Shown here: piece by piece, positions 44,400-56,093 of the stretch
Layout: every line of letters begins with the position of its first letter
How positions within the stretch are numbered: the first letter of the stretch is position 1
Assembly (NCBI GenBank): GCA_028023455.1
Contig: JAQFVV010006273.1
Location: 2,356,001-2,420,000, forward strand
Length of the DNA: 64,000 bases
Direction: 5' to 3'
Origin: Epiperipatus broadwayi
Taxonomy: Eukaryota > Onychophora > Udeonychophora > Euonychophora > Peripatidae
Translations under genes and position numbers: made by a program
The notes under the pieces: model-generated
Told to the model about the DNA's origin: nothing
What the model saw: the letters and a program-made list of their open reading frames with translations, nothing else
Database searches by the model: none

Positions 44400-47300
44400 G
44401 CTCTTTTTATTGGTATACATGATCATAAAGTAAATTGGAGATAAATTTTAGGGTGTATAATTCTAAATTTTATAAAGTAAATATATTAATTTATTAAACT
44501 AATAAAAATAAAGGTCATTTTAATTGTCTTAGGGTTTGAACTTGGGATTAATTCATTTGAAGTAGCATAAATTATATAAATGTTAGTTAAAGTATTTTAA
44601 AAGGTATATAAAAAATAAAATAGTAAAATCAGCTTAATAATATTTGTTAATAATTAATTGTTTAATAATATTTAAAATCTTAGGAAAGTTCAATCTAATC
44701 CTATAAATAAAAGTATGCATTATATAGATAGAGAATCATGTCTGTGCACATCTAATATTATAAAGTAATGACTATTTCAAGTGAAATCTTAATTTATTTT
44801 AGAAAATAAATAATTAATATTTATGTTATGAATTTTATGATAAAAGGTTTATTAAACTAATCTCTGATCTAATTTGCCTGAAAATAAAATCAAAATGATC
44901 CAAATTTATTTAAAGTAAATTGTATTTTTTATTCAGTTTATGAAAGATATTGTTTATTTTTATTAGGAAATATTTTAAACAAATAATATTTGTTTTAAAA
45001 ATAGTTAAACTACATATAACTAATGAGTAGAAGGATTAACCAATAGGAGAGTGCAATTTGGAATAAATTAACAATATGCATACAATGTTTAAAAAAATAG
45101 AGGGAAAATAATATATATAAAAAAAAAAAGATTAAAGATCTAAAGAAAAAGTAACTTCATTTGTCTCTAAAAGTTTGCTTAAATTGTTTTAAATCTTATT
45201 ATTATTTTTAAAAAAGTAATTGATTATGATCCCCTTGAGAATTTAGTACTATATATGATAAAGTTTTGTTGAAATGAAGGAGTAAAAAAGTTAAATCTCT
45301 ACTGATAAAATCAACAATTTGGTAATTTTTGGAAGATATCTTTGAGTCATTATATTGAAAAAATATTAGAAGAATGAAAAGAAAATGTTGCAAATTTATG
45401 CCAAAGCATTGTAAACTAATACATGAACTCAAGAAAACAACAATGAATATTATATTAATACATGATTTAGTTCTTATGCAAGTTGAAGTACCGATACATT
45501 GGGGCTATCATAAAAGTTGTAAAAGATTAACTTAAAATCAATGGATGAATAAAAAAAAATTATTCCCGACAGAGTTAAATATAGCTATAAATAATGGAGG
45601 AAATATTTGCCTATGGAAAAGTGTACTTAGTATTAGATGAGAACATATAAAAGCATATCTGAATAAAAATTTCAATGGTATAAAAGATATGAACAGATAG
45701 TTGTTAATTTTAGTATAACTTTAAGGTATAGTAAAATTTAATAATGAATTATATATATGGTAAATGAAGGATTAAAAGTTAGAAAAATATATGGATATAA
45801 TACAAGGCAAAATATAAAAGGAAAATGTTTAGTGAAGATTATATTTATACTTGTAATAAAATCATATTGGTCTGCTCAGAAAATGAATTATTTATCAAAA
45901 CTGTAAATAAGAAAATAAGATAAGCACAAAAAATTAAATAATTACTGAAGATAAATAATAAAGAATAAATATATATTGGAGGAGAAAGAGTTAAATAAAT
46001 TAATGGAATAAACATTAGCTTAATTGAGAATATAAAATCTGTATTGAAGATAATGTCAGTCTACATTTAAAGAGGTGTAAAACTTCATATTCTAAAGGAT
46101 AACATTGACAAAGAGTATGTAAGAAATAATGAGAAAACTGAAACATAGTAGTGGACAGGTGAATATGGATATCATATTAAATGTGAGAAATATCTGAATA
46201 AAATGCAGTATGCAACTTAAAAATAATCTTTGATTGTTAAGAAAAAAAACCCTGACAAATTGTCAATAATCTATTTACATTGGAATTGTATAATTTTTTG
46301 ATATTTTTATGAGAACAAAAAGAGCAGATGTGAGAAGAATGTTGATGCATAACTAATCTGAAGCATTTGGAACGATGGAATACCATGAAAAATTAAAGTT
46401 TTTTTAAAGATAAACTTATATTCTAAAAAAAAAAACTTGTAACATAATCTTTATATATAGTTTAATTTTATATTTTAAAATAATTGTTATCAATATGGAG
46501 GGGGGATAAGTAAATGTAGAAATATTAATAATTAATTTGATTTATTTATGTATGTAGTTGATTGTTTAAATTTTTTTTGTGTTTTATTAAATATTAAATA
46601 ATTAAAATAAATGGATATAAACAATGAGCTAGTGCAATATACACATAAAAGTAGTTACATATGTGTATATTATAAAAAGATGGGATATGTCTATGTTCGA
46701 ATATAATATTGAAATGATAAATGGTGATATTTAAATTTTGATCTTATGTTTAACTATAAATAATTTAATATAATTATAGTGGAATTAGAACTAATCCTAG
46801 TTTGTAATTCTTTATAGGCTATTTATAAGAAATGTATGAAACAGCTATAGATTGGAAATAGAAAGTTAATAGCTGAGTTGTTTAGATAAATGAAGATAAG
46901 GATTTTCTATTTTAGGATGCACCAAAGAGTATTCTATCAACCTGTAGTATGGTATCATAAATTATAAATTGAAGTTAGTTTCAGAGGAGGTAAGTTGTCA
47001 TATTGGAGAGTGTACAGTATAAAAGTTTCATTTCTTGTGTTTAGTTATAGAGTTTGATAATAAGGTCATAGGAAAATTGAGTGTGATATCAGAAAACAAA
47101 TTAATGATTCCAAAATCATCGAATTAATATCGTCTTAGTGCAAGGTAAAAAAAAGATCAAATGATAAATATAATAAGTCATAAAAATAGAAAAATATGTA
47201 ATATTTCATAATATTACAATAAGATTATTTTAGTTAAGAAATAAAACAATAACCCACATTTTAAACTGTTTTACATTTTAAAATATAATCTATAAAGGAT

Positions 47301-47776
47301 AATGCGTGTAAATCAAATCCATAAAAAGGGACTGATTATTTAATATATACATATGATTTTGTTATATAAGAAATAAGGTTAAATATAACAACACCATCAC
47401 ACCTTATGAGATGGGAGTATTTAATATTAAGTTTCTGTAATTGTAATTAAGGGGGATAGAAATGTTTAAATGTTTATATATGTTACTGTATTATATTGTT
47501 ATATAATGTTATTAATATTATTGTTTATTAACTTACTTAGTAGTTTAAAATAATTATGGAAAGATCTTGTAAATAATATTAAAATTTATCTTTAAAAGCT
47601 AAATTAAGTATTGAGAGTTGCATTTCTTTTGTTAGAGTCATCATCACTACACCATCTTCAAAGAGTCTTAATTGTAATGTACACATGAACCAAAAAATAC
47701 AGTTTGAAATTGGAATAAGAATTTCATCCAGTACAAGATAAGGTATAACAACCATTTAAACTATCATTTCTTAAAA
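44400..47776. other. Intronic region with strong G-over-C strand bias
   Basis: About 3.4 kb of A- and G-rich, C-poor plus strand, most marked at 45000-47100, with frequent stops and no protein motif recognised in any frame. It may be a decayed, strand-specifically mutated retroelement. The 74-codon minus frame at 45208-45432 is not supported. Confidence 0.4.
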
Positions 47777-50029
47777 GTGGGGTCAGATTGACCTTAGGTC
47801 AACATGGGTGTGACAATAATCTCAGCCTCAGGGTGGCCTTTGAGTGTTCCATCATCAAATTTTCAATTGGATGGACGGTTGAAGAGTTGCAGTGTGGAGT
47901 GGATTGAAGCCTGTCCATTAAAGTAGGAGGATTTGCTATCTTAATATATATCTGAGCACTTGTAGCATATATGTGTAGAGATGGTAATCTGGACCAACTG
48001 ATGATTGCTGGTTTAGCATGAAATATGTATATTGGTGATTATTTATCTTTTCAACATATGTGTGTTCAAGTGTATCAGTGTTATGAGATAGTGTGGAGAG
48101 TGGTGGGTCATGTGAAAGTCTGTGCTCATACCCTGTCTATTACATATATAGACACAGGTATATATAAGCCTGTGTACTTCAGCTATTACATATTAGAGAT
48201 GTCTGCCTATCCCTTGCATATGTATTTGATGGATTATGTCCTGTAAATGTGGGGTCAGATTGACCTTAGGTCAACATGGGTGTGACAATAATCTCAGCCT
48301 CAGGGTGGCCTTTGAGTGTTCCATCATCAGATTTTCAATTGGATGGACGGTTGAAGAGTTGCAGTGTGGAGTGGATTGAAGCCTGTCCATTAAAGTAGGA
48401 GGATTTGCTATCTTAATATATATCTGAGCACTTGTAGCATATATGTGTAGAGATGGTAATCTGGACCAACTGATGATTGCTGGTTTAGCATGAAATATGT
48501 ATATTGGTGATTATTTATCTTTTCAACATATGTGTGTTCAAGTGTATCAGTGTTATGAGATAGTGTGGAGAGTGGTGGGTCATGTGAAAGTCTGTGCTCA
48601 TACCCTGTTTATTACATATATAGACACAGGTATATATAAGCCTGTGTACTTCAGCTATTACATATTAGAGATGTCTGCCTATCCCTTGCATATGTATTTG
48701 ATGGATTATGTCCTGTACATGTGGGGTCAGATTGACCTTAGGTCAACATGGGTGTGACAATAATCTCAGCCTCAGGGTGGCCTTTGAGTGTTCCATCATC
48801 AGATTTTCAATTGGATGGACGGTTGAAGAGTTGCAGTGTGGAGTGGATTGAAGCCTGTCCATTAAAGTAGGAGGATTTGCTATCTTAATATATATCTGAG
48901 CACTTGTAGCATACATGTGTAGAGATGATAATCTGGACCAACTGATGATTGCTGGTTTAGCATGAAATATGTATATTGGTGATTATTTATCTTTTCAACA
49001 TATGTGTGTTCAAGTGTATCAGTGTTATGAGATAGTGTGGAGAGTGGTGGGTCATGTGAAAGTCTGTGCTCATACCCTGTCTATTACATATATAGACACA
49101 GGTATATATAAGCCTGTGTACTTCAGCTATTACATATTAGAGATGTCTGCCTATCCCTTGCATATGTATTTGATGGATTATGTCCTGTACATGTGGGGTC
49201 AGATTGACCTTAGGTCAACATGGGTGTGACAATAATCTCAGCCTCAGGGTGGCCTTTGAGTGTTCCATCATCAGATTTTCAATTGGATGGACGGTTGAAG
49301 AGTTGCAGTGTGGAGTGGATTGAAGCCTGTCCATTAAAGTAGGAGGATTTGCTATCTTAATATATATCTGAGCACTTGTAGCATATATGTGTAGAGATGG
49401 TAATCTGGACCAACTGATGATTGCTGGTTTAGCATGAAATACGTATATTGGTGATTATTTATCTTTTCAACATATGTGTGTTCAAGTGTATCAGTGTTAT
49501 GAGATAGTGTGGAGAGTGGTGGGTCATGTGAAAGTCTGTGCTCATACCCTGTCTATTACATATATAGACACAGGTATATATAAGCCTGTGTACTTCAGCT
49601 ATTACATATTAGAGATGTCTGCCTATCCCTTGCATATGTATTTGATGGATTATGTCCTGTACATGTGGGGTCAGATTGACCTTAGGTCAACATGGGTGTG
49701 ACAATAATCTCAGCCTCAGGGTGGCCTTTGAGTGTTCCATCATCAGATTTTCAATTGGATGGACGGTTGAAGAGTTGCAGTGTGGAGTGGATTGAAGCCT
49801 GTCCATTAAAGTAGGAGGATTTGCTATCTTAATATATATCTGAGCACTTGTAGCATATATGTGTAGAGATGGTAATCTGGACCAACTGATGATTGCTGGT
49901 TTAGCATGAAATATGTATATTGGTGATTATTTATCTTTTCAACATATGTGTGTTCAAGTGTATCAGTGTTATGAGATAGTGTGGAGAGTGGTGGGTCATG
50001 TGAAAGTCTGTGCTCATACCCTGTCTATT
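47777..50029 (+). repeat. 472-bp tandem repeat array, about 4.8 copies
   Basis: Units start GTGGGGTCAGATTGACC at 47777, 48249, 48721, 49193 and 49665, exactly 472 bp apart. The last unit stops after about 365 bp at CTGTCTATTA. Copies differ at only one to three positions each. Each unit contains a copy of the dispersed SINE-like repeat (47974-48145 in unit 1), a hairpin ACACAGG...CCTGTGT, and the palindromes GGTCAGATTGACC and TTGACCTTAGGTCAA. The 73- to 86-codon frames repeated in each unit are a by-product of the array and have no known relatives. The array is less AT-rich than its flanks. Confidence 0.95.
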
Positions 50030-50880
50030 AAAAGAGATCTTAAATTATAGCAAACTGCCTTGATCACATAAGTCTAAGATAAAATATATTGCAAATTTAT
50101 TAAATTATGTTTATTTATATGAAATCAGAATATGAATTGGTTATTATTTAGAGTTATAAATTATAATCACAATTTAGATAACAATAATTATTTATTATTA
50201 AGTATTAGGGAACATAAATATAAAGTAGTAGTATAATTTTAATTATAGACTAAGGTTGTACATATTTTCTGAATTAAGACACTACCTATAGAGTTAAGTA
50301 AAATTTCTCTTGATATCCTATAGGTGGAAGGAATAGATAATTTAAAATCAATAATAATCCTAAGATCTCCTTAGTATAATAATATTATTATGGTTATTAT
50401 TAATTATAAGACTATGAAAGTAATAATAATAAGTGATAAATATACAATAAAATGATAGTATAGCATTAATTAGGTTAACTTAAATTTAATAATTATAGAT
50501 ATTTTATTATATTTATTGAAATATCATTGTTAGTCATGAGAATATTTAGATACTTAATAAGGAGAAGTGTCTTAGCATTCTTATGCCATTGAGCAAATAC
50601 TTTGATATTTGTTTAATGTTAAAGGGTATATAATTTTGTTAATAAGATAGGTAGGTCTCATAATTCCTGACATCAATTAAACATAATTTAGAAACAATTC
50701 AGAGTATAAAACCATATCTAGATAAAATAACAGTATAGCCCAATTTAGGGACTTGTCATGGTTTCTAGGGTCATTGTCCTATTGGCAGGGCACAATATAT
50801 ACAAGCAGAAATATTAATTATGATATAAACTTTGCAATACTTTGTATTTAATTTTTAAAAGTAGCTTTTCTTACATTTAT
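50030..50880. other. Intronic AT-rich sequence without recognised feature
   Basis: No repeat, motif or open frame of note between the tandem array and the next palindrome. Confidence 0.5.
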
Positions 50881-51130
50881 AATAATAATTTGAAAGGCTA
50901 AAGCCTTCAACAGATGCACTTTAAAAAATGCTTATGTGGCAGCCAATCAGATGTAATGATGACTGCATGTGGAACTTTTTAAAACACGAGCCAGATATTC
51001 TCGTATTTCTGGCTTGTGTTTTAAAATTGAGAGTTCCACATGCAGTCATTATTACATCTGATTGTCTGTCACATAAGCATTTATTAAAGTGCATCTGTCA
51101 AAGGTTTTAGCATTTCATGTTATTATTATT
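50881..51130. mobile_element. Palindromic miniature element (MITE-like), 250 bp
   Basis: Left arm AATAATAATTTGAAAGGCTA...CAGATGCACTTTAA...TGCTTATGTG...CAATCAGATGTAATGATGAC...TGCATGTGGAACTTTTTAAA; right arm the reverse complement, with few mismatches, ending AAGTGCATCTG...TATTATTATT. Arms of about 115 bp meet around a short loop containing GAGCCAGATATTCTCGTATT. Left and right ends are TTATTATTATT-like, so target duplication cannot be separated from the arm. Confidence 0.85.
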
Positions 51131-52065
51131 GCTTGCGCTTAATAAATTTAATATATTTACATTTATAATGTAAAATAACTCAAGCAATTTTTTTTACCTG
51201 CACTCATGCACGTCTTCATTTCACTATCAATTCATATGTAGTAGGTGACTAATTTATTTATTTATCAAAACATTGAAATATAATTATACTTACTATAGAG
51301 TAATTACATTTTTCTATTAACAGTTTGGAAATACCAACAAGACACTCCATAATACTTACTTATATAATATTTTTAAATAGAAATCTATTTTTTCTACTCC
51401 ATTCCTGCCATCGAAATCCAGATTCAAAACTCCTCACTGACAAAATACATAAGGTAAAAGCTATTATGGGGATGTAAATACAACGTCACTGGATAGGAAT
51501 TTTTAAGCACTGAGATATTTTTATTGTTATTGGAATTATTCCCACAATATTTTCTAAATCTGAATTTTCATTTGAAAACATTTTTTTTTTACCAACAATT
51601 TATATATTATTAGTTTGAAAACAAATTAAACATTTTTTAAAATGAAATAACTGATTTAAAGAAGCAGCTATATGAAAATTTACATATACAAATTGTAACA
51701 GTCAGATGACATTGCAGTGTCACTTTAGTGCCCACCTCCTAATAAGAATTATCAGATTTATTTATAGAAGGTGTATAACATTAATCCATACTGGTAAATT
51801 ATTTATGCAGGCAATTAACCGTACACTTTAACATTTCTCCATCTAAACACAGAACATCTGAAACTCTAAAAATCTTTACAGTTATTATTACATGCTCAGA
51901 TAATTATTTTACAACTAAAGATAATAATAAATATTTAATGCCTCTTATTTGCCAGGTTATAATGAAAAAACAATTATTTATGAAAACTTAACCTCTGTAT
52001 ATTAACAAAATAAGAGACTGGTATATATAATTTTAACAATAAATAAAATAGTATAATAAACAGCA

Positions 52066-52092
<27 letters not shown>
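52066..52092. repeat. (AT)n microsatellite
   Basis: Uninterrupted alternating AT, followed by TTGTACATATACATACAG. Confidence 0.9.
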
Positions 52093-52096
<4 letters not shown>

Positions 52097-54916
52097 ACAT
52101 ATACATACAGTATTCAATTATTTAAAAAAAAAAAAAAAAATTTTTATTCTTTTATACATACAGAGATTTATATGTATGAATAAGCAGTTCTTTTTTTTTA
52201 TGATTTATTATATAATATTTTATTAAATAATATGTGTTAAATTTATTTAACTTTCATTTTGTTAAAATAGAGTAAATCAGAAAGGTGTAAAATAAAATTG
52301 TTAGATTAGGAGATAAAAATTGTACACGTGTGAAACAATGAATAGATCTGTACAAACACAAAGATGCTTTTACACTTATTTCTGATTGCTATGGATGGCC
52401 AGCTTTGTTGTTATCTGTATCTTAAAAATTATTTTTACAAAAGAGGTGCTTTGATGTAGATGATAGCGATCAATTTTAAGTCAAACTTGTGAAGCTTTGA
52501 TTTTTTTTTTAAGATAAAGATTTCCAGATGTTTTTCGCGATATAAACGATTAAAACAATTTTTTTGGGCAGTTAATCATAAATTTTTTTAAGAGTCAGTA
52601 ATAAATTTCTTTAGAGAGATGATCAGTTAAATTATTATTATTATTTTGAGACTCAACTCAGTCGGTCCTTCCTTGTTATAATTCTTAAGCAGAAATGTAA
52701 GCTCGAATCTTTTTTTTTTAAAAAAAAGAGAGTGAACGCTTTAATTCTTTTTTCTCACTCTTTGAAAGTTGAAAAAAAAAAGAGCAAATGAAATGTGCGT
52801 TTATATAAAGAAATTTTCAAGCAATATTAAAGAATAGGAGAGAAATGGAACAAGATTGAATTTATTATAAGCTAGTAATAATTATAAAAATGATATTAAC
52901 ATATTTGGTTATGCATAAGAATATGCCTTTGCATTGCTAAACCATTTTTTCTGCTTCCTGATTAATACAGAATGAGTCAAAATCGCTGATCTGTCTATGA
53001 AATCATGTATCCAGTAATAACCAACAAAATTATAGATTTTGAAGCCAACCACACAAGCTATATGGAATGCTTTGTTCCTAGTTCCTGTCTTATGAAAAGC
53101 TCATTGCCTTTCAACCAATGGAGAAGGGGAAATAGGAGGAAGAGAAAATCCATCACAGCCATGTAGAACCAAGTTTGAAGCCATAAATCAAATTTTTTGT
53201 TGATTTACCTCAATCATCTAAAGTGTCGACAGCAATTATTTTTTTTAAAGAAGAGAGACAAGCAAATCCACCGGTACCTACTTATTTAAAGTACTTATAA
53301 TAACTTTTTTTTTTTTTAAATGGTAGAAGGAAGCCAATCAACAGTAAATAATAATGGAATTGAAGAAACAAGCAAAGTCAATTGATTCAGCATTATCTTA
53401 AAAGTATCTGCAATAACTTTCTTTTTTTTGTTGTTGTTGTTGGTAAGCAAAGAAAAGCAGTCTAAAATTCAAATTCAGGACATTAATAAGAAGTAAAAAA
53501 GTATACGGGTAAATATGAACTTTCCTTAACCGATTTTATTCTTTTGCTTATTAAAAGTAAACCTTAATTTACTGGTCAAAGCAATTTTCTTTTTTGATAC
53601 AGAAACATTAAAGACTTGTTTATCTATAGTTATTTGCAATATCTCACAACATAGCACAAACATAGTTTAAATCTTTAAACTTAAATTTTTCATTATTTTT
53701 TTTATTATATATTGTAATGTTGAAATGTTTTTTTTTTTTAATTGTTCTTCAGTTGTTAATGATAATGAGCAACCTATAGATATATGCATTTATAATGTTT
53801 TTTATTTTTATTTTATCTTGTTGCATATTAAAAATTAATATATGTATTTTGTTTTATTTCGCTATAAGGTTGCAAAAGAGGAAAGATATTTTTATATGTG
53901 TAATTTTTGGGTATACATTTTAAACATATATGTTAACATTACCGAATGCGTGAATGTGTAACTGCTTATCCAAACACATCAAAGAATAGGTTATATATGA
54001 TTAGTTTAAAATAGTAAATTAAAAAGTAGGGCATTACATTTGAATGAAAATGAGATAACATATACAAGTTACACCTGACATTTATTTTATGATATGATGA
54101 GTAAGAAAAGTCTTAAATAAGCATTTATAGAATATGTATTTTTTTTAATATTGATTTAAGTCAGCTTATTTTGAGATATCAGGAAAAATGACAAACCTAT
54201 ATATTAGGTTTATTTGCTTATACTTATATGAATTTTTATATTAATAAGCCATTTATTTAATTGTCGATTTAACTGTAAAGAAGGAAAGAAAGAGTAGTAG
54301 TGTTAATAAAATATAATTATATATCTTAAGTGGTTTCCGAGTTATTATTAAGAATATTGTGTTGTTTTTTTTTTTTTGTCTTAATTCTATCATTTTAATT
54401 CATCATAATTGCTCGCAGTTATTAAATATTACCATTCGTATATGTTGAGCAATCACTTGCAAATATTAAGCGTCCGCAAAATAATAGGTAAGCTGGAATG
54501 TTGATATTTGAGTATTTAAGGATTATGCTTGAGAATAACCAAATTTTGATAATTATAGTTCAACATAGAAAGCTAAAATTGTGTTGTGTCCATGAATTTA
54601 GATCATCCTCATCAAAGATGGATATCATGTTATTAATTAAAAATGTTTCAAATAATACTATATAAAAGTTATGATCGCCATCAATCATCATTAATAAATT
54701 ATAGTCATTAAATGTAATGTTTAGCGTAATGAATATGTTTTAGTAAATAGGGGTCGTTTATGGAAAATTGAATATTATGCAAAGAGATTCATGATGATCA
54801 ATCATCACCATTAGTATTATTGAATCCCAGTATGAAATATGATAATTTTAATAGATGCCTATAAGTTTATAAAGATGAATTTATTGTTGTGAGTTTATTG
54901 ATAAGCCATGGCTGGT

Positions 54917-55000
54917 ATCATCATCACTATTATAATCATTATTATGATATCACTATTATAATCATTATTATGATATTATTATCATCATCATCATTATTAC
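54917..55000. repeat. ATC/ATT triplet-rich repeat with a 26-bp duplication
   Basis: CACTATTATAATCATTATTA occurs at 54925 and 54951, followed by (ATC)n and (ATT)n triplets. Confidence 0.85.
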
Positions 55001-55894
55001 CTTTATTGTGATAAATAATCTAGTTAAATGGCCATCAATATCAATAATGGTCTTCACATGCTTGTTTGGAAGCCATTAATAGGATTATACATGTCTGTTC
55101 ATCAATATACGCTAATGAGCTAGCAATGTCTATAAGAATCTTTGATCTATGGTATAAACTTTGGTAATATTGGGATCTTGTAATTTTATCAATATAGATA
55201 AAATGTAAGAATGTCATTTTTGTTCAATAGTCATCCAAGTCATGTGTAATAAATATGTACTGAATGAGTTTGAACTCAAGTACACTATAAATAGATACTT
55301 ATCTAGATTGAAAACAATCTAGTGGCGCTCATGGGAAACACATGTACTTAGCTAAACTGAATAAAGAGTGATATCATCCCTTTCCAACTTCATAATATTA
55401 GTTTTATAAAATATATTTTTTATAAGTTGTCATGAATAGCACCAGTGTGTGCATATGACCATGAATGGTCTTATATATTTGGAAAGAAGGATAGAAGGAT
55501 TCTTTGTTAGAAGAATCTAGTATTGGAGATAAGCATAAGGCACTCCAGGAATCTCACAGTGGGTACTTTTGTTCAGTTGCTATAATTAATATTATTTTTA
55601 TTAGATGACAATGTCCAGTATGTTTTATTGTTCAAATGACTGCCCCAATATATAAATAAATACCAAGAATCTTTAATGCTGATATTTTCTTTGTCTATGC
55701 TATGATGAATTGATATAGCTACAAATTATAAATACAAATAATACATGATTTATATTAATTTATAAATATTGTTACAAATGGCAATTGATTTATTTAAATT
55801 GTTACAATATATATATTCAAATTAATAAATGTATAGATATGAAATTAAAATATATGTTTACGATCTTAGAGACTGTAATAATATAAAGACTTAC

Positions 55895-56093
55895 CTGATC
55901 CAGTTCTTCCTACAATTCCTACTTTTTCTTCAGGCTGAATTTCAAATGAAATGTTTTTCAAAACAAATGGTAGACTTTCTTGATATTTTAAATTTACTCT
56001 TTCATAAGTCAATTTACCGTTATTGGGCCAATCTTCAGTAATAAGGGATTGAGCAATTTTTGAATTGGTATTATCAGATTCAGATGTTAAACT
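55895..56093 (-). CDS. ABCC transporter exon: start of NBD2 to Walker A
   Basis: This 199-bp exon encodes 66 residues plus one base. It opens with a linker (SLTSESDNTNSK), continues DWPNNGKLTYERVNLKYQ, the A-loop/beta-strand region that begins an ABCC NBD, then VLKNISFEIQPEEKVGIVG, and ends inside Walker A at GRTGS. The next exon supplies GKSS, so the ATP-phosphate-binding loop GRTGSGKSS is split by a phase-1 intron. The acceptor reads aatttag before AGT and the donor is gtaagt. The domain binds ATP on the cytoplasmic face and couples hydrolysis to transport. The exon is intact and has no stop. It is the most 5' exon I can recognise; none was found between it and the window end. Confidence 0.9.

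Larger units (their letters stand above)
51131..55894. other. Intronic sequence 3' of the Walker A exon
   Basis: About 4.8 kb. It contains an (AT)n at 52066-52092, poly-A and poly-T runs, and a more balanced stretch at 52930-53340 with no recognisable protein. Triplet repeats occur at 54917-55000. No other ABCC exon is expected here because the flanking exons join in phase. Confidence 0.5.
5038..56093 (-). other. Partial ABCC/MRP-type ABC transporter gene (four internal exons)
   Basis: Seen: four minus-strand exons (199, 160, 79 and 114 bp) join in frame with matching phases (1, 2, 0) into one 184-codon stretch. It runs GRTGS|GKSSL, TVR|YNLDPF, NLKTR|ILSEK and ends just after the ABC signature. 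All introns are GT-AG. Known: this order of Walker A, IIPQDP Q-loop, NLDPF and LS.GE/Q signature is that of the second nucleotide-binding domain of ABCC (multidrug resistance-associated) transporters; [13 protein letters not shown] most resembles the ABCC4 type. These proteins are membrane exporters that use ATP to pump organic anions, conjugates or cyclic nucleotides. Inferred: the membrane domains and NBD1 lie beyond 64000, and the Walker B/H-loop exon lies before position 1. Introns of about 25.3, 15.3 and 9.9 kb hold nearly all the mobile DNA of the window. Confidence 0.9.

Noticed and set aside
48025-49701. Four repeated open frames of 73-86 codons as a gene family
   Set aside because: They arise because the 472-bp unit is repeated and its length is not a multiple of three. 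They end at the unit junction, overlap the SINE-like repeat and resemble no protein I know.
47777-50029. CRISPR-like array
   Set aside because: The repeat unit is 472 bp with no short repeat/spacer alternation, and the genome is eukaryotic.
50928-51110. 60-codon plus-strand frame
   Set aside because: It runs through both arms of the palindrome at 50881-51130 and is a by-product of the inverted repeat.
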